Shown: positions 17,503 to 28,901, numbered from the stretch's first letter. The stretch is 64,000 bases of DNA from Chitinophagaceae bacterium (GCA_947458275.1 CANGYR010000001.1:124001-188000), one strand, 5' to 3'. Made by a program: numbers and translations. Notes: generated by a model from the letters alone, not told the origin.

Positions 17503-19851
17503 ATGGCTAAAAACGTCAGAAAACAGGAAGCGCTGGAATACCATGCCAAGGGCAGACCGGGAAAAATAGAAGTAGTACCTACCAAAGAAACCAAAACACA
17601 GCGTGACCTGACGCTGGCATATTCTCCGGGAGTAGCAGAACCCTGTCTGGAGATAAAGAATAACCCCGATGATGCTTACAAATACACCTCCAAAGGAAAT
17701 CTGGTGGGAGTAATCACCAACGGCTCGGCCGTTCTGGGATTGGGCAACATTGGTCCCCTGGCCGGAAAGCCTGTCATGGAAGGAAAAGGCGTTTTATTTA
17801 AAATATTTGCAGACATAGATGTCTTTGACATAGAAATCAATGAAAGCGATCCAGAAAAATTTGTTCAGATTGTAAAATCCCTTGAGCCCACTTTCGGTGG
17901 CATCAATTTAGAGGATATCAAAGCTCCTGAATGTTTTTACATTGAGCAGCAACTTAAAGAACAGTGCAACATTCCGGTGATGCATGATGACCAGCACGGC
18001 ACAGCTATCATCTCCGCAGCCGCTCTACTGAATGCGCTTGAAATACAAAAGAAAAAAATTGATAAGGTTACATTTGTTGTCAATGGCGCAGGCGCCGCCG
18101 CGATGGCATGTATTCAGTTGTATGTTTCTCTTGGTGCCAAAATGAAAAATTTTATGCTGTTCGACCGGGATGGCATCATCTATAAAGGAAGGCCGGACAC
18201 AGACGACATTAAAAAGCCTTTTGCCACCGATGAAAAATTTAAAGATTACACGCTCGCAAAAGCACTCAAAGACGCAGATGTATTTGTAGGACTCAGTGTA
18301 GGTAATGTGGTTACCCCGGAAATGGTAAAAAGCATGGCTAAAAATCCCATCGTTTTTGCCATGGCGAATCCTGACCCTGAAATTACCTACGATGCAGCTT
18401 CCGCGGTAAGAAAAGACATCATCATGGCCACGGGAAGGAGCGATTTTCCTAATCAGGTGAATAATGTACTGGGATTCCCATACATATTCCGTGGTGCACT
18501 CGATGTTAGGGCGAAGCAAATCAATGAAGCCATGAAACTGGCTGCAGTAAAAGCTTTAGCCGAATTGGCTAAAACACCGGTGCCGGATATTGTAAACCTT
18601 GCCTACAATGAAAAAACCATTTCTTTTGGTCCGAATTATATCATCCCCAAACCGGTAGATCCGAGATTGTTATCAGCCGTAGCTCCTGCCGTTGCAAAAG
18701 CTGCCATGGAAAGCGGTGTGGCGCGCATCAATATTACTGACTGGGACGCATACACGATAGAACTGAACAAGCGACTGGGCCTTGATAATCAACTGAGCAG
18801 AGCGCTGGGTAACAAAGCCAAAAGAGATCCGAAAAGAATTTTATTTGCCGATGCGGAAAATGCGAAAATCCTGAAAACGGCGCAAATGATACTCGAAGAA
18901 AAAATCGGGTACCCTATACTGTTAGGTGATGAAAATAAGATAAAGGCAATAGCAGAAGAAAACTCCATTGATATAGAGGAAATGCCCATCATCAATCCTA
19001 AAAATGATGATACCGAAGAAATACGTAAATCTTTCGGGGATATTTTCTTTGAAAAAAGAAAAAGAAAAGGAATCAATAAATACGAAGCGTATAAATTGAT
19101 GAAGGAAAGAAACCATTTCGGTTGTATGATGGTGGAAACAGGAGAAGCAGACTGCATGATCAGCGGACTCAGCAGAAACTATCCCGATACGATTCGTCCG
19201 GCCATACAAATCATTGGCATTGAAGAAGGGGTGAAAAAAATTGCCGGCATGTACCTGCTCTTCACAAAAAAAGGGCCGCTCTTTTTGGCGGATACTACCG
19301 TCAACTTCAGTCCAACTGCCGAAGAACTGGCAGAGATTACAATGCTTGTGGCAAAAGAGGTAAAGCAATTCAACATCGTTCCCAAAATTGCCATGCTATC
19401 CTATTCCAATTTCGGCAGCAGCAATTCACCTGAAGCTATCCTGGTAAGAAAAGCAAGAGAAATCGTAAAACAAAAAAATCCTTCTCTGATTTGCGATGGA
19501 GAAATACAGGGAATGCTTGCCTTTAACAAAGAAGTGCTGAAAGAAAATTATCCATTTACCGAATTAATCAACGGAGAGGTCAATACACTGATTTTCCCCA
19601 ATCTCTCTGCAGGAAATATTGCACATAATCTTTTACAAGAAATCGGTGGCGCAGACAGTATAGGCCCTATTGTACTTGGATTGAAAAAGCCGGTGCACGT
19701 TTTGCAATTAGGAAGTTCGATTCGTTCCATCTACAACATGGCGGTAATTGCCGTAGTGGATGCGCAGGCTAAAAACAAATCCAACACCCCCACTCAGGAA
19801 GCTATCAAAAAAAGCAGGTGGTGGAAAAGAAAACCGAAAACCAATAACTGA
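17503..19851 (+). CDS. maeB: NADP-dependent malic enzyme with phosphotransacetylase-like C-terminus
   Basis: 782 residues from the ATG at 17503 ([20 protein letters not shown]); an upstream in-frame ATG at 17455 adds 16 non-conserved residues. Oxidatively decarboxylates malate to pyruvate and makes NADPH. The malic domain (1 to about 430) holds [10 protein letters not shown], the catalytic-lysine region [11 protein letters not shown], the metal-binding [10 protein letters not shown] and the nucleotide-binding VVNGAGAAA. The C-terminal half (about 450-770) resembles phosphotransacetylase ([10 protein letters not shown]), a regulatory domain in MaeB proteins. MlaE follows 12 bp later. Confidence 0.95.
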   Translation: MAKNVRKQEALEYHAKGRPGKIEVVPTKETKTQRDLTLAYSPGVAEPCLEIKNNPDDAYKYTSKGNLVGVITNGSAVLGLGNIGPLAGKPVMEGKGVLFKIFADIDVFDIEINESDPEKFVQIVKSLEPTFGGINLEDIKAPECFYIEQQLKEQCNIPVMHDDQHGTAIISAAALLNALEIQKKKIDKVTFVVNGAGAAAMACIQLYVSLGAKMKNFMLFDRDGIIYKGRPDTDDIKKPFATDEKFKDYTLAKALKDADVFVGLSVGNVVTPEMVKSMAKNPIVFAMANPDPEITYDAASAVRKDIIMATGRSDFPNQVNNVLGFPYIFRGALDVRAKQINEAMKLAAVKALAELAKTPVPDIVNLAYNEKTISFGPNYIIPKPVDPRLLSAVAPAVAKAAMESGVARINITDWDAYTIELNKRLGLDNQLSRALGNKAKRDPKRILFADAENAKILKTAQMILEEKIGYPILLGDENKIKAIAEENSIDIEEMPIINPKNDDTEEIRKSFGDIFFEKRKRKGINKYEAYKLMKERNHFGCMMVETGEADCMISGLSRNYPDTIRPAIQIIGIEEGVKKIAGMYLLFTKKGPLFLADTTVNFSPTAEELAEITMLVAKEVKQFNIVPKIAMLSYSNFGSSNSPEAILVRKAREIVKQKNPSLICDGEIQGMLAFNKEVLKENYPFTELINGEVNTLIFPNLSAGNIAHNLLQEIGGADSIGPIVLGLKKPVHVLQLGSSIRSIYNMAVIAVVDAQAKNKSNTPTQEAIKKSRWWKRKPKTNN

Positions 19852-19863
19852 CAAAAAACATAA

Positions 19864-20601
19864 ATGAAGTTTTTAGCTCATTTTGGAAAATACATGCTGA
19901 TGCTTAAAGGCATGCTGAGCAAACCTGAAAATCCTAAACTCTACTGGAAAGAGTTTATGCATCAGTGCTCTGAAATTGGCATTGGATCTCTGGGGATTGT
20001 CAGTATCATTTCTGTATTTATGGGGGCCGTGAGCACACTGCAAACGGCTTATCAAATCAGCAACCCGCTGATATCAAAAGTAATCATCGCTCAGATTGTA
20101 AGAGACACCGTCATACTTGAATTTTCTCCAACGCTGGTCTGTATCGTTCTCGCCGGTGTAGTAGGAAGCAAGATTGCCAGCGAGTTAGGGAATATGCGTG
20201 TGAGTGAACAGATAGACGCACTGGAGATCATGGGGATCAATTCTAAAACATATTTGATTTTACCTAAAATTCTTGCGGCGATCACCACCATCCCTTTGCT
20301 GGTTATTCTTTCAATGGTACTCGGTATTGTCGGAGGCAGACTAACCGGAACGCTTGCAGGTATTATTTCCGCTGAAACATTTGATTCCGGTCTGATGGAA
20401 AATTTTGTGCCCTACAACGTAACTTTTGCATTAATGAAGGCCTACACTTTCTCTTTCATCATAAGCTCTGTTCCTGCATATTATGGCTATCATGTAAAAG
20501 GAGGTTCTTTGGAAATAGGCAGAAATAGTACAACTTCAGTTGTAGTAAGCTGTATTACCATTTTATTGGCCGATTACGTTCTTGCAGCAATATTGTTGTA
20601 A
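19864..20601 (+). CDS. mlaE: ABC transporter permease MlaE/YrbE type
   Basis: 245 residues, five to six hydrophobic segments. The family signature is present: FMGAVSTLQTAYQ near 56-68, then ASELGNMRVSEQIDALEIMGI near 110-130, the cytoplasmic coupling loop that contacts the ATPase. Part of the retrograde phospholipid transport system maintaining outer-membrane asymmetry. Overlap-free, 16 bp before the ATPase gene. No MCE-domain (MlaD) gene follows in the window, so the substrate-binding partner must be elsewhere. Confidence 0.92.
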   Translation: MKFLAHFGKYMLMLKGMLSKPENPKLYWKEFMHQCSEIGIGSLGIVSIISVFMGAVSTLQTAYQISNPLISKVIIAQIVRDTVILEFSPTLVCIVLAGVVGSKIASELGNMRVSEQIDALEIMGINSKTYLILPKILAAITTIPLLVILSMVLGIVGGRLTGTLAGIISAETFDSGLMENFVPYNVTFALMKAYTFSFIISSVPAYYGYHVKGGSLEIGRNSTTSVVVSCITILLADYVLAAILL

Positions 20602-20617
20602 GAAAAAAAATATTCAC

Positions 20618-21388
20618 ATGATTGAATTCAAAAACATAAAGAAAAGCTTTGGCGAAAAAATGGTACTCAATGGCGTTAGTCATGTGATGGAAAGCGGCAA
20701 AGCAAATTTGATTATTGGTACAAGCGGAAGCGGCAAAACGGTGTTGCAAAAATGTCTGGTAGGATTATTTGAGCCCGATGAAGGAGAAATTATTTACGAC
20801 GGTGTAAGTTTTACTGAAATGAGTGAAGAAGACAGAAAACTCCTCAGGCAACAGATTGGGATGCTGTTTCAGGGCTCCGCACTTTTCGACAGTATGAATG
20901 TGGAAGAAAATATTCGTTTCCCATTGGATATGTTTACAAAAGACAATCTTACTGTCAAAACCAAAAGAGTAAACGAAGTATTGGAAAGAGTCAATCTTAC
21001 CGGCAGCAATAAAAAATTCCCTTCAGAAATCAGCGGGGGTATGAAAAAAAGAGTCGGAATTGCGAGAGCGATTGTGCTAAATCCGAAATTTCTTTTCTGC
21101 GACGAGCCTAACTCGGGACTAGACCCTCAGACTTCTATGCTGATTGACAAACTTATCTACGATATCACCAGAGAGTTCAACATGACGACGATTATCAATA
21201 CGCACGATATGAACAGCGTAATGGAAATCGGCGACAATATTCTCTACATGAAAGAGGGAAGAAAAGAATGGACCGGCTCCAGCAAAGACATCATCTTCTC
21301 CGACAACCAATCACTCAATCAATTCATCTTCGCCTCTGAGTTTTTGCAGGATGCCAAGCAAATGAGGATGATGGAAGCGAAACGATAA
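20618..21388 (+). CDS. mlaF: ABC transporter ATP-binding protein MlaF type
   Basis: 256 residues from the ATG at 20618 ([19 protein letters not shown]). Walker [15 protein letters not shown] near 34-47, Q loop [11 protein letters not shown] near 88, signature [16 protein letters not shown] near 136-151 (SGGM, as usual in Mla ATPases), Walker [13 protein letters not shown] near 159-170 and H-loop NTHDM. Energises the MlaE permease. The G-type repeat tract starts about 20 bp after its stop. Confidence 0.94.
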   Translation: MIEFKNIKKSFGEKMVLNGVSHVMESGKANLIIGTSGSGKTVLQKCLVGLFEPDEGEIIYDGVSFTEMSEEDRKLLRQQIGMLFQGSALFDSMNVEENIRFPLDMFTKDNLTVKTKRVNEVLERVNLTGSNKKFPSEISGGMKKRVGIARAIVLNPKFLFCDEPNSGLDPQTSMLIDKLIYDITREFNMTTIINTHDMNSVMEIGDNILYMKEGRKEWTGSSKDIIFSDNQSLNQFIFASEFLQDAKQMRMMEAKR

Positions 21389-21389
21389 C

Positions 21390-21624
21390 GCCTGCCGAAG
21401 GCAGACGGGTTTGGGGCAACTCCGTTGCGTTTGGTTGCGCTTTGCGCGTTTGGAGTTTGAGGTTTGTAGGATCCCCCCCTTTCTTATTTCTTATTTCTTA
21501 TTTCTTATTTCTTATTTCTTATTTCTTATTTCTTATTTCTTATTTCTTATTTCTTATTCCTTATTCCTTATTCCTTATTTCTTATTCCTTATTCCTTATT
21601 CCTTATTTTTTGTTTCTTATTTCA
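21390..21624. repeat. G-tract with micro-hairpins, then about 20 heptamers TTCTTAT (mlaF/sucD)
   Basis: After the mlaF stop: a hairpin CTGCC-gaa-GGCAG, then GTTTGG units alternating with tiny hairpins GCAAC-tcc-GTTGC and GCGC-ttt-GCGC up to about 21468. Then from about 21479 to 21624 a nearly perfect heptamer array TTCTTAT / TCCTTAT (roughly 20 copies). The array reads through as a LISYFLF protein repeat only if translated in an upstream sucD frame, which is rejected. Copy number probably varies between strains. Confidence 0.9.
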
Positions 21625-21721
21625 GCCAAAAGCCGCTCGTGAAAACACGAGGCGGCAGCATCTCCACATCCCCAAATTTTCAAATTATCACATCGGCACA
21701 TCTCCACATCAATTATCTCCC

Positions 21722-21729
21722 TATCTTTG
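21722..21729 (+). promoter_or_regulatory. Putative sucD -7 element
   Basis: TATCTTTG matches TAnnTTTG and lies 20 nt before the sucD ATG. No good -33 TTTG is seen at the right spacing, so confidence is moderate. Confidence 0.5.
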
Positions 21730-21749
21730 CGAAAATTTCAATTACACAC

Positions 21750-22625
21750 ATGTCAGTTTTAGTTAATAAAAATTCAAAGATTATTGTACAGGGTTTTACC
21801 GGTACAGAAGGTACATTCCATGCCACTCAAATGATTGAGTACGGAACCAATGTTGTTGGTGGTGTTACCCCCGGAAAAGGTGGCAGCAAGCACCTCGACA
21901 GACCTGTATTTAATACTGTAGCCGATGCGGTAAAAGCTACCGGTGCAGATGTGAGCATCATCTTCGTGCCGCCGGCATTTGCAGCAGATGCCATCATGGA
22001 AGCAGCTGAAGCCGGAATCGGATTGGCTGTTTGTATTACGGAAGGAATTCCCGTGCAGGATATGGTAAAGGCGAAAAACTATTTACAAGGAAGCAAAACA
22101 AGATTAATCGGGCCGAATTGCCCCGGAGTGATTACCGCCGAAGAATGTAAAGTGGGCATCATGCCTGGCTTTATCTTCAAAAAAGGTCGCATTGGTATCG
22201 TTTCCAAATCAGGTACACTTACATACGAAGCTGCTGATCAGGTGGCTAAAGCCGGACTGGGTATCTCTACCGCCATCGGTATTGGTGGCGATCCCATCAT
22301 TGGTACTACCACTAAAGAAGCAGTAGAATTGCTGATGAATGACCCCGAAACCGATGCCATCGTAATGATTGGTGAAATCGGTGGAGGAATGGAAGCCGAA
22401 GCTGCCAATTACATCAAATCTACCGGCAATAAAAAACCCGTTGTAGGCTTCATTGCAGGACAAACGGCTCCTCCCGGAAGACGTATGGGACACGCCGGAG
22501 CCATCGTTGGCGGTGCCGATGATACAGCTGCTGCAAAAATGAAAATCATGGGAGAATGTGGCATCCACGTGGTGGCTAGTCCCGCCGACATAGGTAAAAC
22601 TATGCTGGAAGCTCTGAAAAAATAA
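21750..22625 (+). CDS. sucD: Succinyl-CoA synthetase alpha subunit
   Basis: 291 residues from the ATG at 21750 ([18 protein letters not shown]), the normal family length; an open frame extending 113 codons upstream is translated simple repeat. CoA-binding Rossmann part ([19 protein letters not shown]) and ligase part with the phosphohistidine His248 in RRMGHAGAI. Forms succinyl-CoA synthetase of the TCA cycle with SucC, whose gene is not adjacent, a common arrangement in Bacteroidota. Followed by a strong terminator. Confidence 0.97.
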   Translation: MSVLVNKNSKIIVQGFTGTEGTFHATQMIEYGTNVVGGVTPGKGGSKHLDRPVFNTVADAVKATGADVSIIFVPPAFAADAIMEAAEAGIGLAVCITEGIPVQDMVKAKNYLQGSKTRLIGPNCPGVITAEECKVGIMPGFIFKKGRIGIVSKSGTLTYEAADQVAKAGLGISTAIGIGGDPIIGTTTKEAVELLMNDPETDAIVMIGEIGGGMEAEAANYIKSTGNKKPVVGFIAGQTAPPGRRMGHAGAIVGGADDTAAAKMKIMGECGIHVVASPADIGKTMLEALKK

Positions 22626-22641
22626 CTTTAATTGGAATCAG

Positions 22642-22675
22642 AAAAAGGCGTTAATCATTGGTTAACGCCTTTTTT
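22642..22675 (+). terminator. Rho-independent terminator after sucD
   Basis: Eight-base stem GGCGTTAA (22647-22654) and TTAACGCC (22662-22669), 7-nt loop, preceded by five A and followed by six T. Confidence 0.95.
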
Positions 22676-22795
22676 ATTGCTTAAAATTCAGGCGGGATAA
22701 TTTAAATTACACAGTGTCCGCCGAAAAATCAGCAGCATACCAATAACTTTGAAAAATAGGGAAACAGTGATCAATTTTATTAAAAACAACATAGT

Positions 22796-25700
22796 ATGAA
22801 GATTGGAACAATCAAATTATTCATAACCTCTCTGTTAATAATTCTATTACAAATGAATGCAAACGCCCAACGACCAAACAATTATTCTAAAGAATGGGCA
22901 AAAATTGAAGCCCTTGAAAAAAATGGGCTTTATGCAAGTTCCGATAAGCTGGTAAAGGAAATTTTAAAATCCACCATCTCCGAAAAGAATGATGTGCAGC
23001 TTTTAAAAGCATCCATGTACCACATGAATTATCAAAATCAGATAGAAGAAGAAAGCGAATTAAAAAATGTTCTCTATCTGGATACGCTGTTAGAAAAAAT
23101 AAAAAATCCTGCACGCAGCATCGTACTGAGTATGAAAGCCGAATTGCTCTGGAATTATGTACAAAACAATCGATATGATTTATACGATCAGACAGCATTG
23201 CTATCAGAAAAAAGCAATGATTACAATACCTGGGGGCTTCAAACTTTACATGAAAACATTAGCGATTTATATCTCGCTTCAATTAAAGATGAAGAAATAC
23301 TGCAAAAAACTTCCTTAGATGGCATGGAAGAAATCATACAAAAAGGAACAAATACCAGGCAACTTCGACCTACCCTTTTTGATTTGCTGGCTTTCAGGGC
23401 TTTTGAGTATTTCAAAGATGATGAAGCTAACATAACAAAACCTGCGTACAAATTTATCATCAACGATCCGGCTTATTTCGGAGGAGTTAATTCTTTTATC
23501 AATCTGAACATTCAATCGGCAGACAGCAGTTCAAATCACTTGCAGGCGCTGAAGATTTTGCAAAAGATATTAAAGTTCCATTCCGACGAAAATATAACCG
23601 CTCCTTTTATAGATGCAGACTTAGCCCGGCTGGAGTTCGTAAATGAATATGGCAGTTTCACTGAAAAAGAAAAATTATATGAACAGGCATTAATAGAGGC
23701 GGAAAAATCATACAAAAACAATCACGGCGCAGCTCAGTTCATGTACCTGCGGGCATTGTTGTATAATGAGCAGGGTGAAAAATACAAAGTAAACACCAAT
23801 CCGGCCCCACAGTTTAAATTGAAGGTATCAAAAATTCTATGCGAAGAAATCATCTCCGGTTTTCCCAAATCGGAAGCTGCCGACAAAGCAAGCAATCTTC
23901 TTGCCGAAATCACAAAACCGAATATCAGCATTCAGAACGAACAGGTAAATATTCCCGGCAAACCTTTCAGGGCACTGGTTAAATATAAAAATGCCCCAAC
24001 GATTCATTTCTTTATTCTGAAGATTAAAAATGAAGATGTGAAATACTTTAATGACTACAATAACAGTTGGGTGGAAAAGGTTTTACAACCACAGGCAAAT
24101 AATCCAATCATTAAAAAATTTAAGATTGACATGCCGGATATGAAAGATCACCAGGAGCATTCCGTGGAAATGAAAATCGATGCTTTGCCTGTCGGCACTT
24201 ATGCTCTGTTGGCTTCTCTGGAACCTACTTTGAATATTGATAAAAACCTCATTACAAAAAATATCATTTATGTAAGCAACATCAGTTATTTGGTCAACAA
24301 TCAAAATGAGCTGTATGTGCTGAACAGAGAGACCGGCTTCCCTCTGGCTAAAGCTGCCGTTCAGTTATGGCAAAATTCATACAATAGCAATTACGGATAC
24401 TATGAATTGATAAAAAAAGAAAATTACGTTTCTGATAATAACGGCCTGGTTAAACTGCAGAAAGATCAATCACACCAGACAAGACTGATTGAAATAAATT
24501 ATCAGTCGGATCGATTATTTACAGAAGACAATTTATACAGCTATCCTGATTACAGTCAGCGAAACGATTCCACAGTAAGAACATTTCTTTTTACAGACAG
24601 ATCTATTTACCGTCCCGGTCAGGCCGTTTTTTTCAAAGGAATCGTGGTAAAGCAGACGGAAGGACTTAAAAAATCAGTAATTGTTGAAAATTATAAAACC
24701 TCTTTGATTTTACTCGATGCGAACAGACAAAAAATTGCGGAGGTTCAAACTACCACCAACCAATACGGCTCCTATAACGGCAAATTCCAGCTTCCTGAAG
24801 GTTTGCTGAACGGCGTTTTCACTATCAGAGATTCCGTCAACGGATCTGAACAGACTATCAGCGTGGAGGAATATAAAAGACCGAAGTTTTATGCTGAAAT
24901 AAAAAAACCGGAAGGTACCTATCGCGTAAATGATCTTATCAATGTAACCGGATTTGCAAAAGCTTATGCAGGAAATAATATCTCTGATGCGAAGGTAACA
25001 TACAGGGTTACCCGAAAAGTACAATATCCAATCTGGTGGGGCTGGGGTGGATTTTATCGCATTCCTTACCCTATGAGTAACGAGCCCATGGAAATAACCA
25101 ACGGCGAAACAAAAACCAATGATAAAGGTGAATTCAGTTTGAGTTTCAAGGCAATACCGGATGAACAGACGGACAAAAAAAATCAGCCAACATTTTATTA
25201 TGAAGTGACTGCTGATGTTACGGATTTAAATGGCGAGACCAGAGCCACCTCAAACACTATTGCAGTTGCCTATCAAATGATACAACTCGACATTGAAAGT
25301 CCTGCGTTGATTTACAATGATAATATAAACACTATTAAAGTCAGAAGTACCAACTACAATGGTTTATTTGAAAAAACCAACACACGCATTGTTATTCAGC
25401 AATTAGATAAACCTAATAAGATTTTCAGAGAAAGATACTGGGATGCTCCCGATCTTTTTGTGATGAGCAAAGAAGAAAGTTATGCGGCTTTTCCAAATGA
25501 TCCTTATGCGGATGAAGACAAAATAACTAAATGGCCTTTGGGCAAGACACTTGCTGACAGAAATGATTCCACTAGCAACGATGGAAAAATCAATCTCGGT
25601 CTCACAAAATTAAATCCGGGATGGTATAAGTTTTCTGTTTTTGCAAAAGACAAAAACGGCGAAGATGTATATGCTGAAAAATTCATTCAGGTAGTTACTA

Positions 25701-28700
25701 AGGACGCTAAAACATCCGACAAGCCGATTGAAATAATTGCTCAGCAAAAAAAAGCAGAACCGGGCCAGCAAATCAACTATCAGTTTGCCACCGGATTTGA
25801 CAAAATCTGGCTGATTCAATCAGTCATCAGATCTGAAAAAAATACAAATACCAACTATCCAGTTATTGCAAACAAAAATTTTTACTCAAATAAACTTGAC
25901 ATCTCAGAACAGGACAGAGGCGGTATCAATGTATGTTACGCATTCATAAAAAACAACAGAACATATAATGGCAGTGAGAGTTTTGAAATCCCCTGGAGCA
26001 ATAAAGAGTTGAGCATTCAATATGAAACATTCAGAGATAAGCTTTTACCGGGAAGCAGCGAAAAATGGAAAATAAAGATTAAAGGAGACAAAGCCGAAAA
26101 AATTGCTACGGAGACTTTAATCAGCATGTATGACACATCGCTTGATCAGTTTAAGCCCCACAGCTGGAGCAATCTGCAATCATTATGGCCCACGCTACTT
26201 GATTTAACTACCTGGTATAAATATACTTTTGGTGCTGCCCACTCTCATCTAAGCGATAAGATTCCAATGAATTTTATTGAAGAAAAAGAAAAGTTGTACG
26301 ATGATTTGCTGCACAATGGCTGGAGCGAAAAGTATTTGATTTCACATGACTATATGATGAGCGAAGCAGCGCCGAATAAACTCATGATGGCCGGACGTCC
26401 TGCTAATAGAGAAATCATGGCAGACGGACTTGTCGCTGATTCTTCCGTTATAGATAAAAACAAATCACTAAAAGCAGATGCAGATACTTCACGTTCTAAA
26501 TTGCAACAAAAAAAATCCGGTGACGGAAAAATGCAAATCAGGAAAAATTTCAACGAAACCGCATTTTTCTTTCCAACCTTAATGAATGATGAAGCCGGCA
26601 ATATTGAATTTTCATTTACCATTCCCGAAGCACTCACCGAATGGAAAATGATGAGTCTCGCTCACACTAAGGAACTTTCAAGCGGCTACAGCGAAAAGAA
26701 GATTATCACCCAGAAAGAATTGATGATTCAACCCAATGTCCCACGCTTTCTACGCGGAGGAGATAAAGTAGAACTGCCTGCCAAACTGGTCAATTTGAGC
26801 GACAATGAATTAACCGGAAACATTCAGCTTGAATTGTTTGATGCTGCAACAAACAAATCTATCCAAAGTGGATTTGACAACCAACTTTCATCACAATCAT
26901 TCACTCTTGCAGCCGGACATAGCAAAGCGGTATTCTTTCCAATAAGTATACCCGTTTCTTTCACTTCCATATTGGGATACCGTTTTAAGGCATCTACCAT
27001 TGACATGAAATTCAGTGATGGAGAAGAGTCTGCCATACCTGTATTAAGCAACAGAATAATGGTCACTGAATCTGTTCCGCTTTACATGAATGCTGTATCA
27101 AACAAAACTTTTGCATTTGATAAACTGCTCAAAAGTGGTAAAAGTAAGACGTTGCAACATCAGTCTGTAACTGTAGAATATTCCTCCAATCCTGCTTGGT
27201 ATGCCGTTCAGGCACTCCCCTACATGATGGAATATCCTTACGAATGTGCCGAACAGCAATTCAACAGATACTATTCAAATGCACTTGCCGCCTATATATG
27301 CGAACAAAACCCCTCCATAAAATCAGTATTTGAAAAATGGAAAACAACTGATACCTCTGCGCTCTTGAGCAATCTTCAAAAAAATGAAGAACTGAAATCT
27401 GCTTTATTGCAGGAAACGCCATGGGTTCTGGAAGCAACAGATGAAGCTACACAAAAGAAAAATATTGCACTGCTGTTTGATTTGCAAAAACTCAGCAGTC
27501 AAAAGGAAAATGTCGTAAAAAAACTTACCGAGTCGCAAAATAGTAGCGGAGGATTCAGCTGGTTCAAAGGAGGAAGCGACAATCGTTTCATCACTCAATA
27601 CATTATAACGGGCATCGGCCATCTGCTAAAATTAAATGTACTCAATCAGCAGAACTATGGCGATTTGAAACCTATCGTTGACAAAGCAATCCCCTATCTG
27701 GACAAAGAACTGCAAAGAGAATACGATTATCTGTTGAAAAATAAGTCGAACCTCAAAAGCAACAACCTCTCATATAGTGCTATTCAATACCTCTACATGC
27801 GAAGCTTTTTCCCTGAAATGGGAACTGATAAAAAATATAAAAAAGCCGTCGCTTATTATCACAAACAGGCACAACAATACTGGCTTAGCTATAACAAATA
27901 CATGCAGGGAATGATGGCGCTTTCCTTGCACCGAATGGGAGATAAAAAAACGCCTAAATCAATCATCAAATCCTTAAAAGAAACATCGCTCAGCAATGAG
28001 AGCGGAGAAATGTACTGGAAAGAATTCAACACCGGAGGTTACTACTGGCATCAGGCACCGATAGAAAGCCAGGCAATGATGATTGAAACTTTTTCTGATA
28101 TTGATAAAGATGAAAAATTGATTGATGCAATGAAGACCTGGCTGCTCAGAAATAAACAAACTCAAAATTGGAAGACCACCAAAGCCACGGCTGAAGCATG
28201 TTATGCGTTGTTATTATCCGGCAGCAAATGGCTCAACACGAGCAATACAGTTTCAATTAAACTGGGAGACCAACAATTCAGTTCTGATGACAATTTGGAA
28301 GCCGGAACAGGATATTTCAAAAACAGGATTTCCGGAGATCAGGTGCTGAGAGAAATGGGGAATATCAGCGTAAGCATCAAGAGCGAAAATAAAAATCCTA
28401 CTCCTTCCTGGGGCGCTGTCTACTGGCAGTACTGGGAAGAGATGGATAAAATTGAATCATCTGCAACCGGGAACAAACTGCCTATAGAATTGAACAAGAA
28501 ACTATATATTGAAAAACTTTCCGACAGAGGAGCGGTTTTAGTGGAATTAAAAGATGGTGATAAACTGCAAGTTGGCGACAAAGTCAAAGTCCGTATCATT
28601 TTAAAAGCAGACCGCGATATGGAATACCTGCATATGAAAGATTTGAGGGCTGCATGTCTGGAGCCGGTAAATGTATTGAGTGAATACAAATGGCAGGGTG

Positions 28701-28900
28701 GACTCGGTTATTATGAATCAACTAAAGACGCATCAACCAATTTCTTTTTTGATTACATGAGAAAAGGTACTTACGTCTTCGAATACCCGCTGTTTGTAAA
28801 TCAAAAAGGCACTTACAGCAATGGCATCACCACCATCTGCAACATGTACGCTCCTGAATTCAGCAGCCATAGTGAAGGATTAAAAATAATATCTGAATAA
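22796..28900 (+). CDS. Alpha-2-macroglobulin family protein, 2034 aa
   Basis: A signal peptide (hydrophobic from residue 8, cleaved after NANA) precedes a very large secreted or periplasmic protein. About 100-370 is helical and repeat-like, 560-700 holds the MG2-type region (FTDRSIYRPGQAVFFKGIVV), the macroglobulin domain with the bait-like segment lies near 1180-1260, then the A2M family core (FFPTLMNDEAGNIEFSFTIPE near 1258). The thioester motif is CAEQ at 1484-1487 in YPYECAEQQFNRY; the Cys and Gln needed for the thioester are kept. Traps proteases by covalent capture in known relatives. No pbpC partner is beside it. The next gene starts 1 bp after its stop. Confidence 0.93.
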   Translation: MKIGTIKLFITSLLIILLQMNANAQRPNNYSKEWAKIEALEKNGLYASSDKLVKEILKSTISEKNDVQLLKASMYHMNYQNQIEEESELKNVLYLDTLLEKIKNPARSIVLSMKAELLWNYVQNNRYDLYDQTALLSEKSNDYNTWGLQTLHENISDLYLASIKDEEILQKTSLDGMEEIIQKGTNTRQLRPTLFDLLAFRAFEYFKDDEANITKPAYKFIINDPAYFGGVNSFINLNIQSADSSSNHLQALKILQKILKFHSDENITAPFIDADLARLEFVNEYGSFTEKEKLYEQALIEAEKSYKNNHGAAQFMYLRALLYNEQGEKYKVNTNPAPQFKLKVSKILCEEIISGFPKSEAADKASNLLAEITKPNISIQNEQVNIPGKPFRALVKYKNAPTIHFFILKIKNEDVKYFNDYNNSWVEKVLQPQANNPIIKKFKIDMPDMKDHQEHSVEMKIDALPVGTYALLASLEPTLNIDKNLITKNIIYVSNISYLVNNQNELYVLNRETGFPLAKAAVQLWQNSYNSNYGYYELIKKENYVSDNNGLVKLQKDQSHQTRLIEINYQSDRLFTEDNLYSYPDYSQRNDSTVRTFLFTDRSIYRPGQAVFFKGIVVKQTEGLKKSVIVENYKTSLILLDANRQKIAEVQTTTNQYGSYNGKFQLPEGLLNGVFTIRDSVNGSEQTISVEEYKRPKFYAEIKKPEGTYRVNDLINVTGFAKAYAGNNISDAKVTYRVTRKVQYPIWWGWGGFYRIPYPMSNEPMEITNGETKTNDKGEFSLSFKAIPDEQTDKKNQPTFYYEVTADVTDLNGETRATSNTIAVAYQMIQLDIESPALIYNDNINTIKVRSTNYNGLFEKTNTRIVIQQLDKPNKIFRERYWDAPDLFVMSKEESYAAFPNDPYADEDKITKWPLGKTLADRNDSTSNDGKINLGLTKLNPGWYKFSVFAKDKNGEDVYAEKFIQVVTKDAKTSDKPIEIIAQQKKAEPGQQINYQFATGFDKIWLIQSVIRSEKNTNTNYPVIANKNFYSNKLDISEQDRGGINVCYAFIKNNRTYNGSESFEIPWSNKELSIQYETFRDKLLPGSSEKWKIKIKGDKAEKIATETLISMYDTSLDQFKPHSWSNLQSLWPTLLDLTTWYKYTFGAAHSHLSDKIPMNFIEEKEKLYDDLLHNGWSEKYLISHDYMMSEAAPNKLMMAGRPANREIMADGLVADSSVIDKNKSLKADADTSRSKLQQKKSGDGKMQIRKNFNETAFFFPTLMNDEAGNIEFSFTIPEALTEWKMMSLAHTKELSSGYSEKKIITQKELMIQPNVPRFLRGGDKVELPAKLVNLSDNELTGNIQLELFDAATNKSIQSGFDNQLSSQSFTLAAGHSKAVFFPISIPVSFTSILGYRFKASTIDMKFSDGEESAIPVLSNRIMVTESVPLYMNAVSNKTFAFDKLLKSGKSKTLQHQSVTVEYSSNPAWYAVQALPYMMEYPYECAEQQFNRYYSNALAAYICEQNPSIKSVFEKWKTTDTSALLSNLQKNEELKSALLQETPWVLEATDEATQKKNIALLFDLQKLSSQKENVVKKLTESQNSSGGFSWFKGGSDNRFITQYIITGIGHLLKLNVLNQQNYGDLKPIVDKAIPYLDKELQREYDYLLKNKSNLKSNNLSYSAIQYLYMRSFFPEMGTDKKYKKAVAYYHKQAQQYWLSYNKYMQGMMALSLHRMGDKKTPKSIIKSLKETSLSNESGEMYWKEFNTGGYYWHQAPIESQAMMIETFSDIDKDEKLIDAMKTWLLRNKQTQNWKTTKATAEACYALLLSGSKWLNTSNTVSIKLGDQQFSSDDNLEAGTGYFKNRISGDQVLREMGNISVSIKSENKNPTPSWGAVYWQYWEEMDKIESSATGNKLPIELNKKLYIEKLSDRGAVLVELKDGDKLQVGDKVKVRIILKADRDMEYLHMKDLRAACLEPVNVLSEYKWQGGLGYYESTKDASTNFFFDYMRKGTYVFEYPLFVNQKGTYSNGITTICNMYAPEFSSHSEGLKIISE

Positions 28901-28901
28901 A

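Noticed and set aside
21411-21749. 113-codon N-terminal extension of sucD (LISYFLF repeats)
   Set aside because: It is translated heptamer DNA; the family start at 21750 follows a promoter-like element and gives normal length.
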